Below are positions 47,262 to 60,104 of a stretch of 64,000 nucleotides of DNA, piece by piece. Positions within the stretch are counted from its first letter, which is position 1. Every line of letters begins with the position of its first letter. This DNA is from Platynereis dumerilii (lineage: Eukaryota > Annelida > Polychaeta > Phyllodocida > Nereididae), in the NCBI GenBank assembly GCA_026936325.1, contig JAPTHN010000076.1, forward strand, positions 744,001-808,000, written 5' to 3'. Position numbers and translations under genes: made by a program. The notes under the pieces were generated by a model, which did not search any database, was not told where the DNA came from, and worked only from the letters and a program-made list of their open reading frames with translations.

Positions 47262-47619
47262 CTAAACAAGATCCACCTTTATCTTTAATTGACATCAACT
47301 CAAAAACAACAAACAGGATAGAAAATTAGTGAATAACACCAAATAACACAGGACCTTGATGCAGTTGGGAGTTAGCCATTGTCGGCTTTTCTGTTTTTGG
47401 TCAGTTGTAGTAAGTGTCACTGACCTGAATCTAAAGGTCGTTGTTGTAACACCTCTTTGGGACAACATGTCATTAAGCTGTCTTGTTACATGTTATTGTT
47501 GGCTGTAAAGTAGCAGAGGCACTGATGGTTATTATGGTTTGATGACTGCTTTTGTGGCCTTGTAAATTGATAGGTATCAGGCAAGAGAGTTGGAGAGAAC
47601 ATCCTCTCAACATTAAGCT

Positions 47620-47790
47620 CAAGCAAAAAACCTAGATTGGTTTTTGGGATAGTCCTTCTGATCATTCCAATTACGGTTTTCAGAAGTACCAAACAGCTGT
47701 ATTGTCATGAATGCAATAGGTTTTTGGGACAACCAAAAATAAGAATTAAAAAAAAGGCAATTTAGTCCTAAATTTTTTTTAGAGCGATCT
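47620..47790 (+). repeat. ACAGCTGTATTG-family repeat in unit 1
   Basis: Shares ATTCCAATTACGGTTTTCAG, AACAGCTGTATTGTCATGAA and GGTTTTTGGGACAACC-type words with the copies in units 3 and 4 (54,015 and 58,318) and with 40,266. Confidence 0.5.
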
Positions 47791-48439
47791 CACAAAGTGT
47801 GACCACAAAAACAAGTCGTTTGATTTGATTTCATGTGTTGGTAATTTTTCCAAAAGGCAACATGTTTGAAGGAGTGGACTGGTATTACATCCTGCATTTT
47901 GAACTCTCTGTATATCGTTATTCAGAATAGGAATCAAATCCCAGGTTTTTGGTGAAATTGCATAATGGAAAGTGTAAAGAAACTAGTATTTTATGGAGTA
48001 TTCCATTATAAAATTTTTCATCATTGGCGTTTCAAATTATTTAGGTAAGAACCTACGCTAGCAACATTAATTATAATACATTACATTGTCAGGGATAGTA
48101 CAGTTTAGTATTGCTATACTGTACACCACATCTATAGGTTGATGGCTATGTTGCCGTAAGTGCTGAGCAACATCCTTGATTGTCTGTTTATAACTTCATA
48201 TAGATGAGAGAACATTCATAAAAGCAGACCCCTGGTAACATGGGGTGCTAGCATTGCCATAACACAGGCTTGAGACAAGCTCTGTTAATGACGACCACAC
48301 CAAGCTGAAATGACTGTCATTTATACACAGGTTGTCTGCACAGACTTTCCGAATGAAAGGTAACATAGAATGACTTCATCGTAACACAAATTATGGACAC
48401 GAGGGAAGCAAGTATTCAAGAAGAAGACAAGTTCTCTTA

Positions 48440-48718
48440 ATGGATGTTAAACTGACAACAATGAGACGAGAAGACTGTTATAGCTCGGCTCTGTTAGGCA
48501 CTAAACAGATATATTATAATGAAGACAGGTTGTCTCCAACAGCCTCCCTGATTACTGATCGACCAGCTACAGTCTCCCAAAGGATAAACGACCGCAAGGC
48601 AGAGCAACAAGAGAGTTTACGGCAGCAATTCTTTCATCTAAAGGAATTTGTTCTGCTCATGCCAAAGGCAAGGCAGAAATCTCAACATACCACACATAAG
48701 TTTCAAGTGAGTGGCTGA
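48440..48718 (+). other. recurrent plus-strand reading frame, unit 1
   Basis: 92-codon frame repeating the second half of the unit 0 frame at 42,163-42,543. The two share about 140 bp that read as identical. Confidence 0.2.
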
Positions 48719-48724
48719 TAAAAA

Positions 48725-49135
48725 TTATGATAAGGAATGAAAACTGGACGAAAAGACAAGACCTGGTTGGAGAAGGAAGGAATAGTGGAAGAAAGGAACC
48801 CAGGAGAAGAAGAAACCAAAGCAGGAAAATATGCATGAAGCAAAGCAGGAACCAACATAGGAACTTGGGAAAGAAGGGAGGAACCAAAGCAGTGAACAGG
48901 GAAAGAACAAAGAAGAAAACCATGAACTAAAGAAAGAACAAGCTAAAGGAAGAACCTGGTAAGGTCATGTAACAAGGAAGGAAATGTGAAGAAGGAAAAG
49001 GAAGGAAATGGATTGAAAATAAGAAAGGAATAAGAGGTAGAAACCATGGAAGAAATAAATAGAGCTAGGAAAAGGCGAAAATAAGAAAGAGGAATACATG
49101 AGGTAGGGGAGGAACGGTAAGAGTACAGAGATATA
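48725..49135. repeat. purine-rich tract, unit 1
   Basis: GGAAGGAA/AAGAAGAA-rich plus strand, over 400 bp. Matching tracts: 44,210-44,298 with 45,392-45,640 (unit 0), 51,170-51,500 (unit 2), 55,535-55,865 (unit 3) and 59,640-59,930 (unit 4). Confidence 0.75.
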
Positions 49136-49545
49136 GCAAGGGGAAGATCTGCACAAACAGAATGAAATTTCACATTCTACAGTACATGGAGTAAGACCCT
49201 AAGTCAGATTAAAACCAAGTATCATGGGATTACCTTGTCACTCGACCAACCCAAAATCTAAGTGGGCGGTTGATCACATTAATGGAAGCAATCTTGGATT
49301 TCAAGAACACATTAATATAATAATTAATTTGGAGGTAACTTTTTTTGTTGGGTATTTACACAGTCTCGGTGTTTGCTTAACAGATATATTTTCTACGTCT
49401 GTCTAGACCTGGACATCAGCATTTATCAGTGCTCTTTAGAGAAGAAAGGTGTCTGGTCCAATAGTATAGATGGCCAGATGGCCAGATGAAGTGTGGTGAT
49501 TTTGTAAGGATTTTAAATATTTTCATTGGGTAAAAATAAAAGAAT

Positions 49546-51935
49546 AGAAAGGGCTTTGTAATCACTTTTGCTGAATAATCGGTCTCACTTAATTTCAATA
49601 TAATATTCTCATTAAATAGGAGGATTTTGAGCACATGCTGTAAACAATTAACTTGGGACACTTCATGTGATTCTTGAAACATCATTGTTTATTTCCGCCG
49701 TCTATCCGAATAAGCCTACAAAATGCATAAACAGGACATAAAACCTAAAAATCATCCATCCATTAACTACCACTCTGCCAAACTTCAAGCATGCCAATTT
49801 TTGAACCACTCTGGATACAATTACAGAACACAAGATTGAAATTTACTGAAAAAAAAGACCACATTACAATACAATATATATTAAATGACTTTGTTTAAAT
49901 TTTATCGTGCTATCTCAGTCATACAGAAAATGCAATGAAACCAAATCAAGTCTTATTCCATAATTGCTGGCTAATTAAGATCTTCATGTGTAAGATTTTC
50001 TTTCATAAATAATTTTCTTTTATTGATCTGGTTCTGAAGACATTTCCTTGGAACTGATATCTTTTCTTAATGGCACAACTGCAATTTTTTTATAGTGATT
50101 CAAGGAAATGTATGAAACAATTGGATCCAATTCGGTCAGATGAAACCAACAGAGGCTACTTGTGTTACATTGCTTCCTTGGCTGAATAAACTGAAAAATT
50201 TGCGTGCGCATCTTTTCAGCAATTAATGACATCAATGGTAACCTGCATCTGCAATAATTATTTCTATCACAATGTGAGTCTTTATCTGATTAATAATCAT
50301 CTTAGGATAGATAGATTGGAATTCATAAAATTGGTCACCTGGTTCCATCGATCAGGCAGAAATTTGTGTTGCCTTGGTAACCGATATCTTTTCTCAATGA
50401 CACGATTGCATTTTTTTGGCAATTAAGGAATCATGGAAAACGATAGGATTGAATTTCTACCTATTTGTCATTGATGACACCTTCTGCCTTGATGGGAGTG
50501 TCTCAATCATACTGTAAGTCAGGGAGAATATGGTTGTGTATACTATACAGTTATAAACTTCTAAGGTTGCTATGTGTTGCCATAAGTGTTGGACAACATC
50601 CTTGATTGTCTGTCTATAACTTCATATAGATGAGAAAACATCCATAAAAACTGACCCCTTGTAACATTGGGTGCTAGGAGTGCCATAACACAGGCTTGAG
50701 ACAAGCTCTGTTAATGACGACCACACCAAGCTAAATGACTGTCATTTATTCACAGGTGTCTTCACAGGCTGCTCTAATGAAAGGTAATATCGAATGACTT
50801 CATAGCAACCACTAGTATGCATACCAAGCAAGCAGGTACGTAAGAAGAAGACAAGCTCTTTGAATGGATGTTAAACAAATAACAATGAGACGAGAGGACC
50901 GTCATATCTCGCCTCTGTTCGGCACTAAACAGAGATATTAAAATAAAGACAGGTTGTCTTTAACAGCCTCCCTGACTACTAAATCGACCAGCTACAGTCA
51001 CCCAAAGAATAAACGACCCCAAGGCAGTGCAACAAGCGAGTTTACGACAACAATTCTTTCATCTAAAGCAATTTGTGCAGCTCATGCCAAAGGCAAGGTA
51101 GAAATCTCAACATAACACACAGAAAAGTTTCAAGAGTGTTCGCTAATAGAGGCTTATAATAAAGAAGGAAAACTGCACAAAGAGACAAGACCTTTTTGGA
51201 TGAGGAAACATATGTGGAAGAAAGCAGAGAGGAAGAGGGAAGGAAGCAAAGCAGGAACACATAAATGAAGGAATTAAAGTGTTGCCAAATAAAGAACTTG
51301 GGAAGGAGCCATGAGGGGAAGGAATCAAATAGGGAACTAGGAAGGAAGTAAGTAATTAAGGAAAGGACCAAGAAGAGACGAGGTAGAAATCAGAGAAGAA
51401 ACAGGTAGGCCTAGAGGAAGGAAGAGGTGCAGAGAAAGAAGAAGGAAAAATACCCGAGGCAGGAAAAAAGATGGTAAGTGAAAAGAGAACAAAAAAAAAG
51501 AAATATTGGTAACTGATTTGTTAGTTTAGATGTACAATATATCCAAAATTGTTCTTACTGGTACAAACAAATTGAAATTTCACATATCAAAATACATGCA
51601 ATAAGACCCAAAGCCAGATTAAAACCTAGTACTGGGCTTAGAATCACATTGTCACTTCACAAACCCAAAGTCTATGAGGGTGGATGATCACATTAATGGA
51701 AACAGGATTGGGTTCTAGAGAACATAAATCATTAATTTGGAGGTAACTATTTCTGTTGGGTATTTACACAGACTCAGTTTTTGCTGAACGGATATATTTT
51801 CTATGTCTGTCTGGACCTGGACTTCAGTATTTATGAGTGCTATTTAGGGCAGGAAGGTGCCTGGTCAAACAATATATAATGTTGATTTAAGATTTGTAAG
51901 GATAATTTTGGTTTAATCGGGTTATTGAATAAGAA
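49546..51935 (+). repeat. tandem array unit 2 (2.4 kb, shortened)
   Basis: Same opening and closing blocks as the other units, but the middle part with the minus-strand frame and ACAGCTGTATTG repeat is absent; the GGGAGTGTCTCA block near 50,500 runs directly into the TATACTATACAG block. Confidence 0.75.
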
Positions 51936-53135
51936 AGGAGTCCAAGGGTTTCTTAATTACTTTTACTGAAAGACATTTGGTCTCATTTAATTTAAATATA
52001 ATATTCTCATTAAATAGGGAGGATTTTGAGTTGTGCAGTAAAAAATTGACTTTTTATTCTTGAAACCTCATTGCTGTTTCCACCTTCTGTCCTAATTGGT
52101 CTACAAAGTGTACAAATAAAGGGCGTTCAACTCAAATCATCCACCCATTAACCACCACTCTGCCAAACTTCTGCATGCCAATCTTCTGAATCACTCCGTT
52201 ACAATTACAGTACACAACTATGAAATTTAGTTTTAAAAAAAATAGAATGTATAGGCCTACCTATTACCTGATATTGTGTAAATTTTATCTCGCTATCTCT
52301 GTTATACAGAAAACTCAATCAAACCAAATCATGTCCTATTCTAATTGCTGGCTAATTAAGATCTTCATGTGTAAGATGCTCTTTCTTGAATATCTTTTAT
52401 TGATCTGGTTCTGCATGTTCTGAAGACATTTCCTTGGAACTGATATCCTTTCTTAATGGCACGGCTGCAATTTTTTTTAGTGATTCAAGGAAATGTAGGA
52501 AACAAACAATTGGATCCAATTTGGTCAGATGAAACCAACAGAGGCTACTTGTGTTACAATGTTACATAGCTTCCTAGGCTGAACTGTACATTTTTCATGT
52601 GCATCTTTTCAGACCTATCAATTTCATGTCCTGTGAGCAATTAATGATATCAATGGAAACCTACTTCTGCAATAGTTATTTCTATATCCTAATGTGAGTC
52701 TTCACCTGAATAATTAACTTCTAACAATGGATGGATTGGAAATCATGAAAATTTGGTCACCTGGTTTGATTGATCGGGCGGAAAATTGTGTTGCCTTGGT
52801 AACCAATATCTTTTCTCAATAACACAATTGCAATTTTTTGGCAATTAAGGAATCGTGGAAAGCAATAGGATTGAATTTCATAGTATTTGTCAATGATGAC
52901 ATCTCCTGCCTTGCTGGGAGTGTCTCATATCCCCAATAGTAACTGAAGCCTCAAGTACCAACATTTGCAATAGCTCAAATTACTGTAAAATTTCAGATTG
53001 GACATGAAGATCAGTCCCATTAATATCACCACCACATTCTATTGAACTACCAGATGCATTGGATTGCAAAGACAGAATATTGGGACGTATTAACAGTGGC
53101 CATTTAGGCCTCATGGCAAAAAAGACAATGAGCCC

Positions 53136-53516
53136 CTAAGTCCCTACCTTCATTATTATTTCAAATGAGAAAAGCAAAGTTCTGCAGCACATTTGGTAAA
53201 TTGTTATTAACTGAGTTTCCCCATGTGAGAAGGCCCTGTATTTTAGAATTAATTTCGGGTACATCAAAAAATCATAACCTGATAGTGGACTTTTGCTTTT
53301 CGGCTTTTTTCTTGAAATGTTATTGTTTGACAACTGGCACAGGCCAGCCTGATTGGATGGGTCCGTGGCAACTGCCACTCTGCAATGTCTGCCAGTACAC
53401 CCTTGGAAATATATGCCGGGTACGAGATGTTCCGTGATTGCCGAAACGTGAAATAACCTTGGCATATCAAAGACACTAGTGGTCATATATTTCACACCAT
53501 TAAGATAGTATTGCAT
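53136..53516 (-). CDS. possible exon or short gene, array unit 3
   Basis: Counterpart of 46,884-47,261. The frame is open and extends further upstream to 53,564. Conserved words: DMPRLFHVS, EHLVPGIYFQG, CRVAVATDPSNQAGLCQL, and a basic SRKKPKSKSP stretch. The most diverged of the three copies, yet without interruption. Confidence 0.2.
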   Translation of the reverse strand: MQYYLNGVKYMTTSVFDMPRLFHVSAITEHLVPGIYFQGCTGRHCRVAVATDPSNQAGLCQLSNNNISRKKPKSKSPLSGYDFLMYPKLILKYRAFSHGETQLITIYQMCCRTLLFSFEIIMKVGT

Positions 53517-55220
53517 CTGACCAACCCTCAACATGATCTTTAATTGATAATAGCTCTTAAACAACTAAAGAGAAAAGAAATAAATAAGCCATCAAAATAA
53601 CACTTGAACTTTGAGCCGTATGCAGAGCCCGGCCGAAGATTTAGGGAGATGAAAAGAGTGCGACAGAGTCATGTTTTAAAATATTCCAGAAGTTGATTAT
53701 CAAAAAGAAATTAAATTCAAAAAAATGCTTACAAACACAATGTTTGCTGTTATTGCAGTAGAGCTACAAAACTTGATGCAGTTAGGAGTTAGTCATTGTC
53801 GGTTTTTCTGCTTTTGGCCAGTCGCAGTAGCAGTGTCAGTGACCTGAATCTAAAGGTCTTTGTTGTAACACCTTCTTGGGACAACGTGTCATCAAGCTGT
53901 CTTGTTCCATGTTATTGTTGGCTGTAAAGTAGCAGTGGAACTGATGGTCATCTGGTTTGATGACTTGTTTTGTGGCCTTGTAATCCAAGAGGTACAGGCA
54001 ACAGATTTGGAGAGAGCACACTCTTAAAAAAAAAAACTCATACAAGAACCTAGACAGGTTTCTGGAATAGTCTTTCAGATCATTCCAATTAAATGGTTTT
54101 CAAAAGTACCATACAGCTGTATTGTCATGAATGCAATCGATTCTTCGGCCAACCAAACTTCTGTCAAAAAAAAAATCAGTATTTCAAAAAACCAATTCAG
54201 TCCCAAATCTTTTAAGAGACAGATCTCAGAAAGTAGAAAGACAAAAGCATGTCATTTGATTTGAATTGATGTATTGGTCATTTTCCCAAAGCCAGTATGT
54301 TAGAAGAAATGGACTGGTGTTAAATCCTGTAATTTGGCACATGTAAGTCACAAAGTGGAAAAGTGAGAACCGTTTATGGGGCAAGATAAACCATGAGCAT
54401 AAGATGCACTGTCTGTGTCATTATTCAGAATAGGAATGAAATCTGGATAGGAACATCAGCAGCACAGCCCAGGCTTTTGGTGAAATTGAATAATGCAAAG
54501 TGTAAAGAAATAATAATTTAAAAACAATAGTCTATCATACAACTTTCTATAATTGGTATTTCAAATGATATAGGCGAGCAATCACACTGGCTACATTCAA
54601 TACATTATTTCTATGCAAGAATTCAAACATTGGTTTCTTGCCCAAAAATGAGCTTGCCCTTCAAGCGCTGTAAATGAAAGTGGATATTAGTCAGGAGAAT
54701 ATGCATGGTTGTATATACTATACAGTGTATAAAGCATGAAGGGTGGTGGCTGTGTTGCCATAAGTGCTGGGCAACATCCTTGATTGTCTGTTTATAACTT
54801 CATATAGATGAGAGAACATCCATAAAAGCTGACCCTTTGTAACAGGGGTGCTGGGAGTGCCATAACACAGGCTTGAGACAAGCTCTGTTAATGATGACCG
54901 CACCAAGCCGAAATGACTGTCATTTATACACAGGTTCTCTACACAAGTTTTTCTAATGAAAGGTAGCTTTGGATGACAACATAGCAACAACTAGTATGCA
55001 TACCAAGCAGGCAAGTATACAACAAGAAGGCATTAATGGATGTTAAACTAACAACAATAAGACTGTTATAGCTCGGCTCTGTTAGGCACTAAATAGAGAT
55101 AATACAGACAGGTTGTCTCTAACAGCTTCCCTGATTACTGATCGACCAGCTAAAGTCTCCCAAAGGATAAACGCCTGCAAGGCAGTGCAACAAGAGAGTT
55201 TACGACAACAATTCTTTCAT

Positions 55221-55410
55221 GTATAATAATTAATTGTTCATTGGAACTTACTTTTTTTGGCAAAACGTTTCAGCCTCTCAGCAAGAGGCCTTGTTCACAT
55301 GTGAATGGAACACAGGATGGCTTGTTGTGTTTGGTGTTAATTGTTAACATTCAGGAGTTGATTGTACTCAGGAGTTGATTGTACACAGGGGGGAGTTGGT
55401 AGCCTTGGTC
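55221..55410 (-). mobile_element. 190 bp retroposed fragment with 13 bp target duplication
   Basis: Flanked by ACAATTCTTTCAT at 55,208-55,220 and 55,411-55,423, splitting the GATCGACCAGC block of unit 3 only. On the minus strand it holds AACAAGGCCTCTTGCTGAGA followed by GGCTGAAACG, a phrase like those near the ends of LINE or Penelope-like elements in marine animals. A 19 bp internal repeat (GGAGTTGATTGTAC) is present. No poly(A). Confidence 0.6.
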
Positions 55411-57534
55411 ACAATTCTTTCATCTAAAGCAATTCGTGCAGCTCATGCCAAAGGCAAGGTAGAAATCTCGACATAACACACAGAAGTTTCAAGTGAGTGG
55501 CTGATAGAGGCTTATGACAAAGAATGACAACTGCACATTGAGACAAGACCTTTTTGGATGAGGAAACATATGTGGAAGAAAGCAGAGAGGAAGAGGGAAG
55601 GAAGCAAAGCAGGAACACATAAATGAAGGAATTAAAGTGTTGCCAAATAAAGAACTTGGGAAGGAGCCATGAGGGGAAGGAATCAAAGAAAGAACTAGGA
55701 AGTAAGTAAGTAATTAAGGAAAGAATCAAGGAGAGAAGAGTTAGAAACCAGAGAAGGAGCAGGTAGACCTTGAGGAAGGAAAATGTGCAGAGAAAGAAGA
55801 AGAAAAAATACCTGAGGAAGGAAAAAGGATGGTAAGTGAAAAGTGAAAAGAGAACAAACAAAAGGAAAGATTGGTAACTGATTTGTTACCTTAGCTGTAC
55901 AATATATCCAAAATTGTTCTTACTGTTACAAACAAATTGAAATATCACATTCCAAAATACATGCAATAAAACCCAAAGCCAGATTCAAACTTATTACTGG
56001 GCTTAGAATCACATTGTCACTTCACAAACCCAAAATCTAAGTGGGTGGTTGATCACATTTAATGGAAACAGGACTGGGTTTCTAGAGCACATCAATCATT
56101 AATTTGGAGGTAACTATTTCTGTTGGGTATTTACACAGACTTCACAATTTATGAGTGGTCTTTAAGGCAGAAAGGTGGGTGGTCAAACAGTATAGAATGG
56201 TGATTTAAGATTTGTAAGGATAATTTTGGTTTTAATAAGAAAGGAGTCCAAGGGTTTCTTAATTAATTTCACTGAAAGTCATTTGGTCTCATTTAATTTC
56301 AATATAATATTCTCATTAAATAGGAGGATTTTGAGCACATGCTGTAAACAATTAACTTGTGATTCTTGAAACCTCCTTGCTGTTTCCAACTTCTGTCCTT
56401 ATTAGCCCACAAATTGTATAAATACACGGCATTCAACTGAAATCATCCATCCATTAACCACCACTCTGGCAAACTTCATGCGTGCCATTCTTTTGAATCA
56501 CTCAGTTAAAATTACAGTACACAACTCTGACATTTATTATTTTTTAAACTACATCACAATAAAATATATATTACCTGAAATTGTTAAAACATCATCTCGC
56601 AATCTAAGTAATGGTAAAATCTCTATAGAACCAAATCATGTCTTACTCCATAATTGCTGGCTAATTAAGACCTTCATGTGTAAGATGCTCTTTCTTGAAT
56701 ATCTTTTATTGATCTGGTTCTGCATGTTCTGAAGACATTTCCTTGGAACTGATATCTTTTCTCAATGGCACGACTGCATTTTTTAAACGATTCAAGGAAA
56801 TTTTGGAAACAATAGGATCCAATTTGGTCAGACGAAACCAATGGCTGTTTCTTGTGTTTCACTGTGTCCCGGGCTGAATAAACTGCATATCTTTCATGTG
56901 CATCTTTTCAGCAATTAATGACATCAATGGAAACCTACATCTGCAATAATTATTTCTATCACAATGTGAGTCTTTATCTGATGAATAATCATCTTATGAT
57001 GATATATTGGAATAAATAAAAATTAGGTCACCTGGTTTGATTGATCAGGCAGAAATTTGTGTTGCCTTGGTAAGCGACATCTTTTCTCAATGACACGATT
57101 GCAATTTTTTGGCAATTAAGGAATCATGGAAAGCAATAGGATTGAATTTCCCAGTATTTGTCATTGATGACATCTTCTGCCTTGCTGGGAGTGTCCCATA
57201 TCTCCAACAGTAACTGACACTTCAAGTACCAACATTTGCAATAGCTCAAATTACTGTAAAATTTCAGATTGGACATAAAGATCCCCATTAATATCATTGC
57301 AACATTCTGTTGCACTAAAATATGCATTGGATATGAGGCACAGAATCATAAAAAATAAGTATATAGAAAAGGCAGACATATGGGCATGTATCAACAGGGG
57401 TAGACTGGCGCCCCTTTTGGCTCCATGGCGAAAAAGTTAATCAGCACCTTAGTCCCTACCATGAGCATTATTTCAAATGAGAAAATGCTAACTTCTTCAG
57501 CACATTTGGTAAATCGTTATTATAGGGCTGCATG

Positions 57535-57831
57535 TCAGAAGGCTCTGTCCATTACACTTAATTTCAGATGCATCACACAATCACAACCAGAAGGCAAAGT
57601 TCTGCTTTTTGGATTTTTTTTCTTGAAATGTTTATCTTTTGGTAACTTGCATGGGCCCCCCTTAGTGAATGGGCCCGTGGTGGCTGCCAATCTGCTACAT
57701 AGGTCAGTCCGTCCTTGGACGTAAATGTTGGGCATGAGATGTTTCATGACTGTTGAAATGTGAAGTGGCCTTGGCATATCATCAAAGATATTAGTAGTCA
57801 TATCTTTCACACTGTTATGACAAAATCTCAT
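57535..57831 (-). CDS. possible exon or short gene, array unit 4
   Basis: Frame open from the shared ATG (MRFCHNSVKDM), which follows a good TCTTTTCAG acceptor. It contains DDMPRPLHIS, KHLMPNIYVQGRTDLCSR and KLPKDKHFKKK. One 3 bp and one 4 bp length difference relative to unit 1 were noted; the former keeps the frame. Family not recognised. Confidence 0.22.
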   Translation of the reverse strand: MRFCHNSVKDMTTNIFDDMPRPLHISTVMKHLMPNIYVQGRTDLCSRLAATTGPFTKGGPCKLPKDKHFKKKNPKSRTLPSGCDCVMHLKLSVMDRAF

Positions 57832-60104
57832 CTGAAAAGATCCACCTTGATCTTTAATTGACTTCAGCTCAAAAACAATAGACAGAAAAGAAATAAACAA
57901 GACCAATAAACACAGGACCTTCTAAGTCGCATTCAGAGCAGGGCCGAAGATTTTGAGAGGAGTCAAGAGTGGGAGTCCAGAGTCTTATTAAGATTCAAGA
58001 AATTGATATTCATAATGAATTGAATGCAAAGAAATTCTTACAAACACGACGTGTTCTGTTATTGCAGTAAACTACAATTGATACATTGGGAGTTCAAGTC
58101 ATCATCGACTTTTGGCCAATCACAGTGACAGTGTCACTGACCTGATCCTAAAGGTCTTAGTTGTAACACCTTCTTGGAACAATGTATCATTAACTCGTCT
58201 TGTTCCATGTTATTGCTGGCTGTAAAGTAGCAGTGGCAAGGTGGTTATTATGGCTTGATGACTTGTTTTGTGGCCTTGTAAACCTAGTGGTACAGGCAAG
58301 AGATTTAGAGAGAGCACACTCTAAAAAATAAAACTCATACAAAAACCTAGACAGGTTTCTGGAATAGTCTTTCAGATCATTCCAATTAAATGGTTTTCAA
58401 AATTACCATACAGCTGTATTGTCATGAATGCAATAGGTTTGGGACAAAAAAAAATCAGTATGTCAAAAAACCTATTTAGATCTATTCCTACAATTTCAGA
58501 GAGCGATCTCACAAAACATAACCACAGAAATATGTTATTTGATTTAATATGATATATTGGTAATTTTCCCAAAGGCAATATCTGTGAAGAAACGGACTGG
58601 TGTTTCATTCTGTATTTAGGCACAGATAATACACAACTTCACAAGTGGAAAAGTAAGCACCATTTATGAGACAAGATAGACCATGAGCATAAGATGCGCT
58701 GTCTGTATCACTATTCAGAATAGAAATGAAATACGGATATGAACATCAGTAGCCCAGCCCAGGCTTTTGTTAAAATAGAATAATGCAAAGTGTAAAGAAA
58801 TAATAATTTAAAAACAATAGTCTATCATACAACTTTCTATAACTGGTATTTCAAATGATATAGGTGAGCAATCACACTGACTACATTAAATAAATCATTT
58901 CTATGCAAGAATTCAAACATTGGTTTCTTGCCCAAAGATGAGCTTGCCCTTCAAGCGCTGTAAATGAAAGAGGATATTAGTCAAGGAGAAAATGCATGGT
59001 TGTGTATACTATACAGTGTATAAAGCATGAAGGGTGGTGGCTGTGTTGCCATAATTGTTGAGTAACATCCTTGATTGTCTGTTTATAACTTCATATAGAT
59101 GCGAAAACATCCATAAAAGATGACCCTTTGTAACAGGGGTGCTGGGAGTGCCATAACACACTAACACAGGCTTGAGACAAGCTCTGTTAATGATGACCAC
59201 ACCAAGCTGAAATGACTGTCATTTATACACAGGTTCTCTACACAAGTTTTTCTTATGAAAGGTAACATTGAATGATTTCATAGCAACAACTAGTACGCAT
59301 ACCAAGCAGGCAAGTAAACAAGAAGAAGGTAAGTTCTCTTAATGGATGTTAAACTAACAAAATAAGACTGTTATAGCTCGGCTCTGTTTGCACTAACACA
59401 GGCAGTATAATAAAGACAGATTATCTTTAACAGCTTCACTGACTACTGATCGACCAGCTACAGTCTCCCAAAGGATAAACGCCTGCAAGGCAGTGCAACA
59501 AGAGAGTTTACGACAACAATTCTTTCATCTAAAGCAATTTGTGCAGCTCATGCCAACGGCAAGGCAGAAATCTCGACATAACACACAGAAGTTTCAATTG
59601 AGTTGCTGATAGAGGCTAATAATAAAGAATGAAAACTGCGCATTGAGACAAGACCTGGTTGGGGGGAGTGAAGGAAGAGTGGAACGAATGAAGGAATCGA
59701 AGGGTAGCCAAGGAAAGAACAAGGGAAGTAACAAAGGGGAGCAGGAACCATGGGAGAGACCAATTAATAAAGGAGCCAAGGAAATAATCAGAGAAGGAAC
59801 AAAGGAAGTAACTATAAGGAAGTAACCAAAGAATGAAATGTAGAGAAGGGTAAGGAAAGAATGGTAGGAAAAATAGAAAGGCAGAAAAGGAAAAGAGCAA
59901 CCAAAAGAATGAAATGGTGCCTAAAAATAAGGTCTTATATAAGGATACATGTGGAAGGCAAACTATTGGTATCTTTACAGAGAAATAGCAAAAGGAAATA
60001 TCTGTCTCCGAATTTTTACTTTGGACGTACAATACGTGTATAACCAAACTGTTATTTTTGGTGCAAACAAATTGAAATTTCACATTCCACTATACAATTG
60101 GATC

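Larger units (their letters stand above)
45674..49545 (+). repeat. tandem array unit 1 (3.9 kb)
   Basis: Opens with the GGGCTTCTTAATTGC...TTTAGCGC block. Carries the SINE tail (45,830), paired GATATCTTTTC blocks (46,190 and 46,530), the minus-strand frame (46,884-47,261), the ACAGCTGTATTG repeat (47,640), GATCGACCAGC block (48,557), purine tract (48,725-49,135) and the TTGATCACATTAATGG block (49,270). Confidence 0.8.
51936..56245 (+). repeat. tandem array unit 3 (4.3 kb)
   Basis: Full set of landmarks: SINE tail (52,080), paired blocks (52,430 and 52,800), minus-strand frame (53,136-53,516), ACAGCTGTATTG repeat (54,040), GATCGACCAGC block (55,140, interrupted), purine tract (55,535). Confidence 0.8.

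Noticed and set aside
51063-55861. Minus-strand frames with FPSSSLLSSTYVSSSKK-type sequence repeated in units 2 and 3
   Set aside because: They are complements of the array purine tracts; the repetition follows from the unit duplication.
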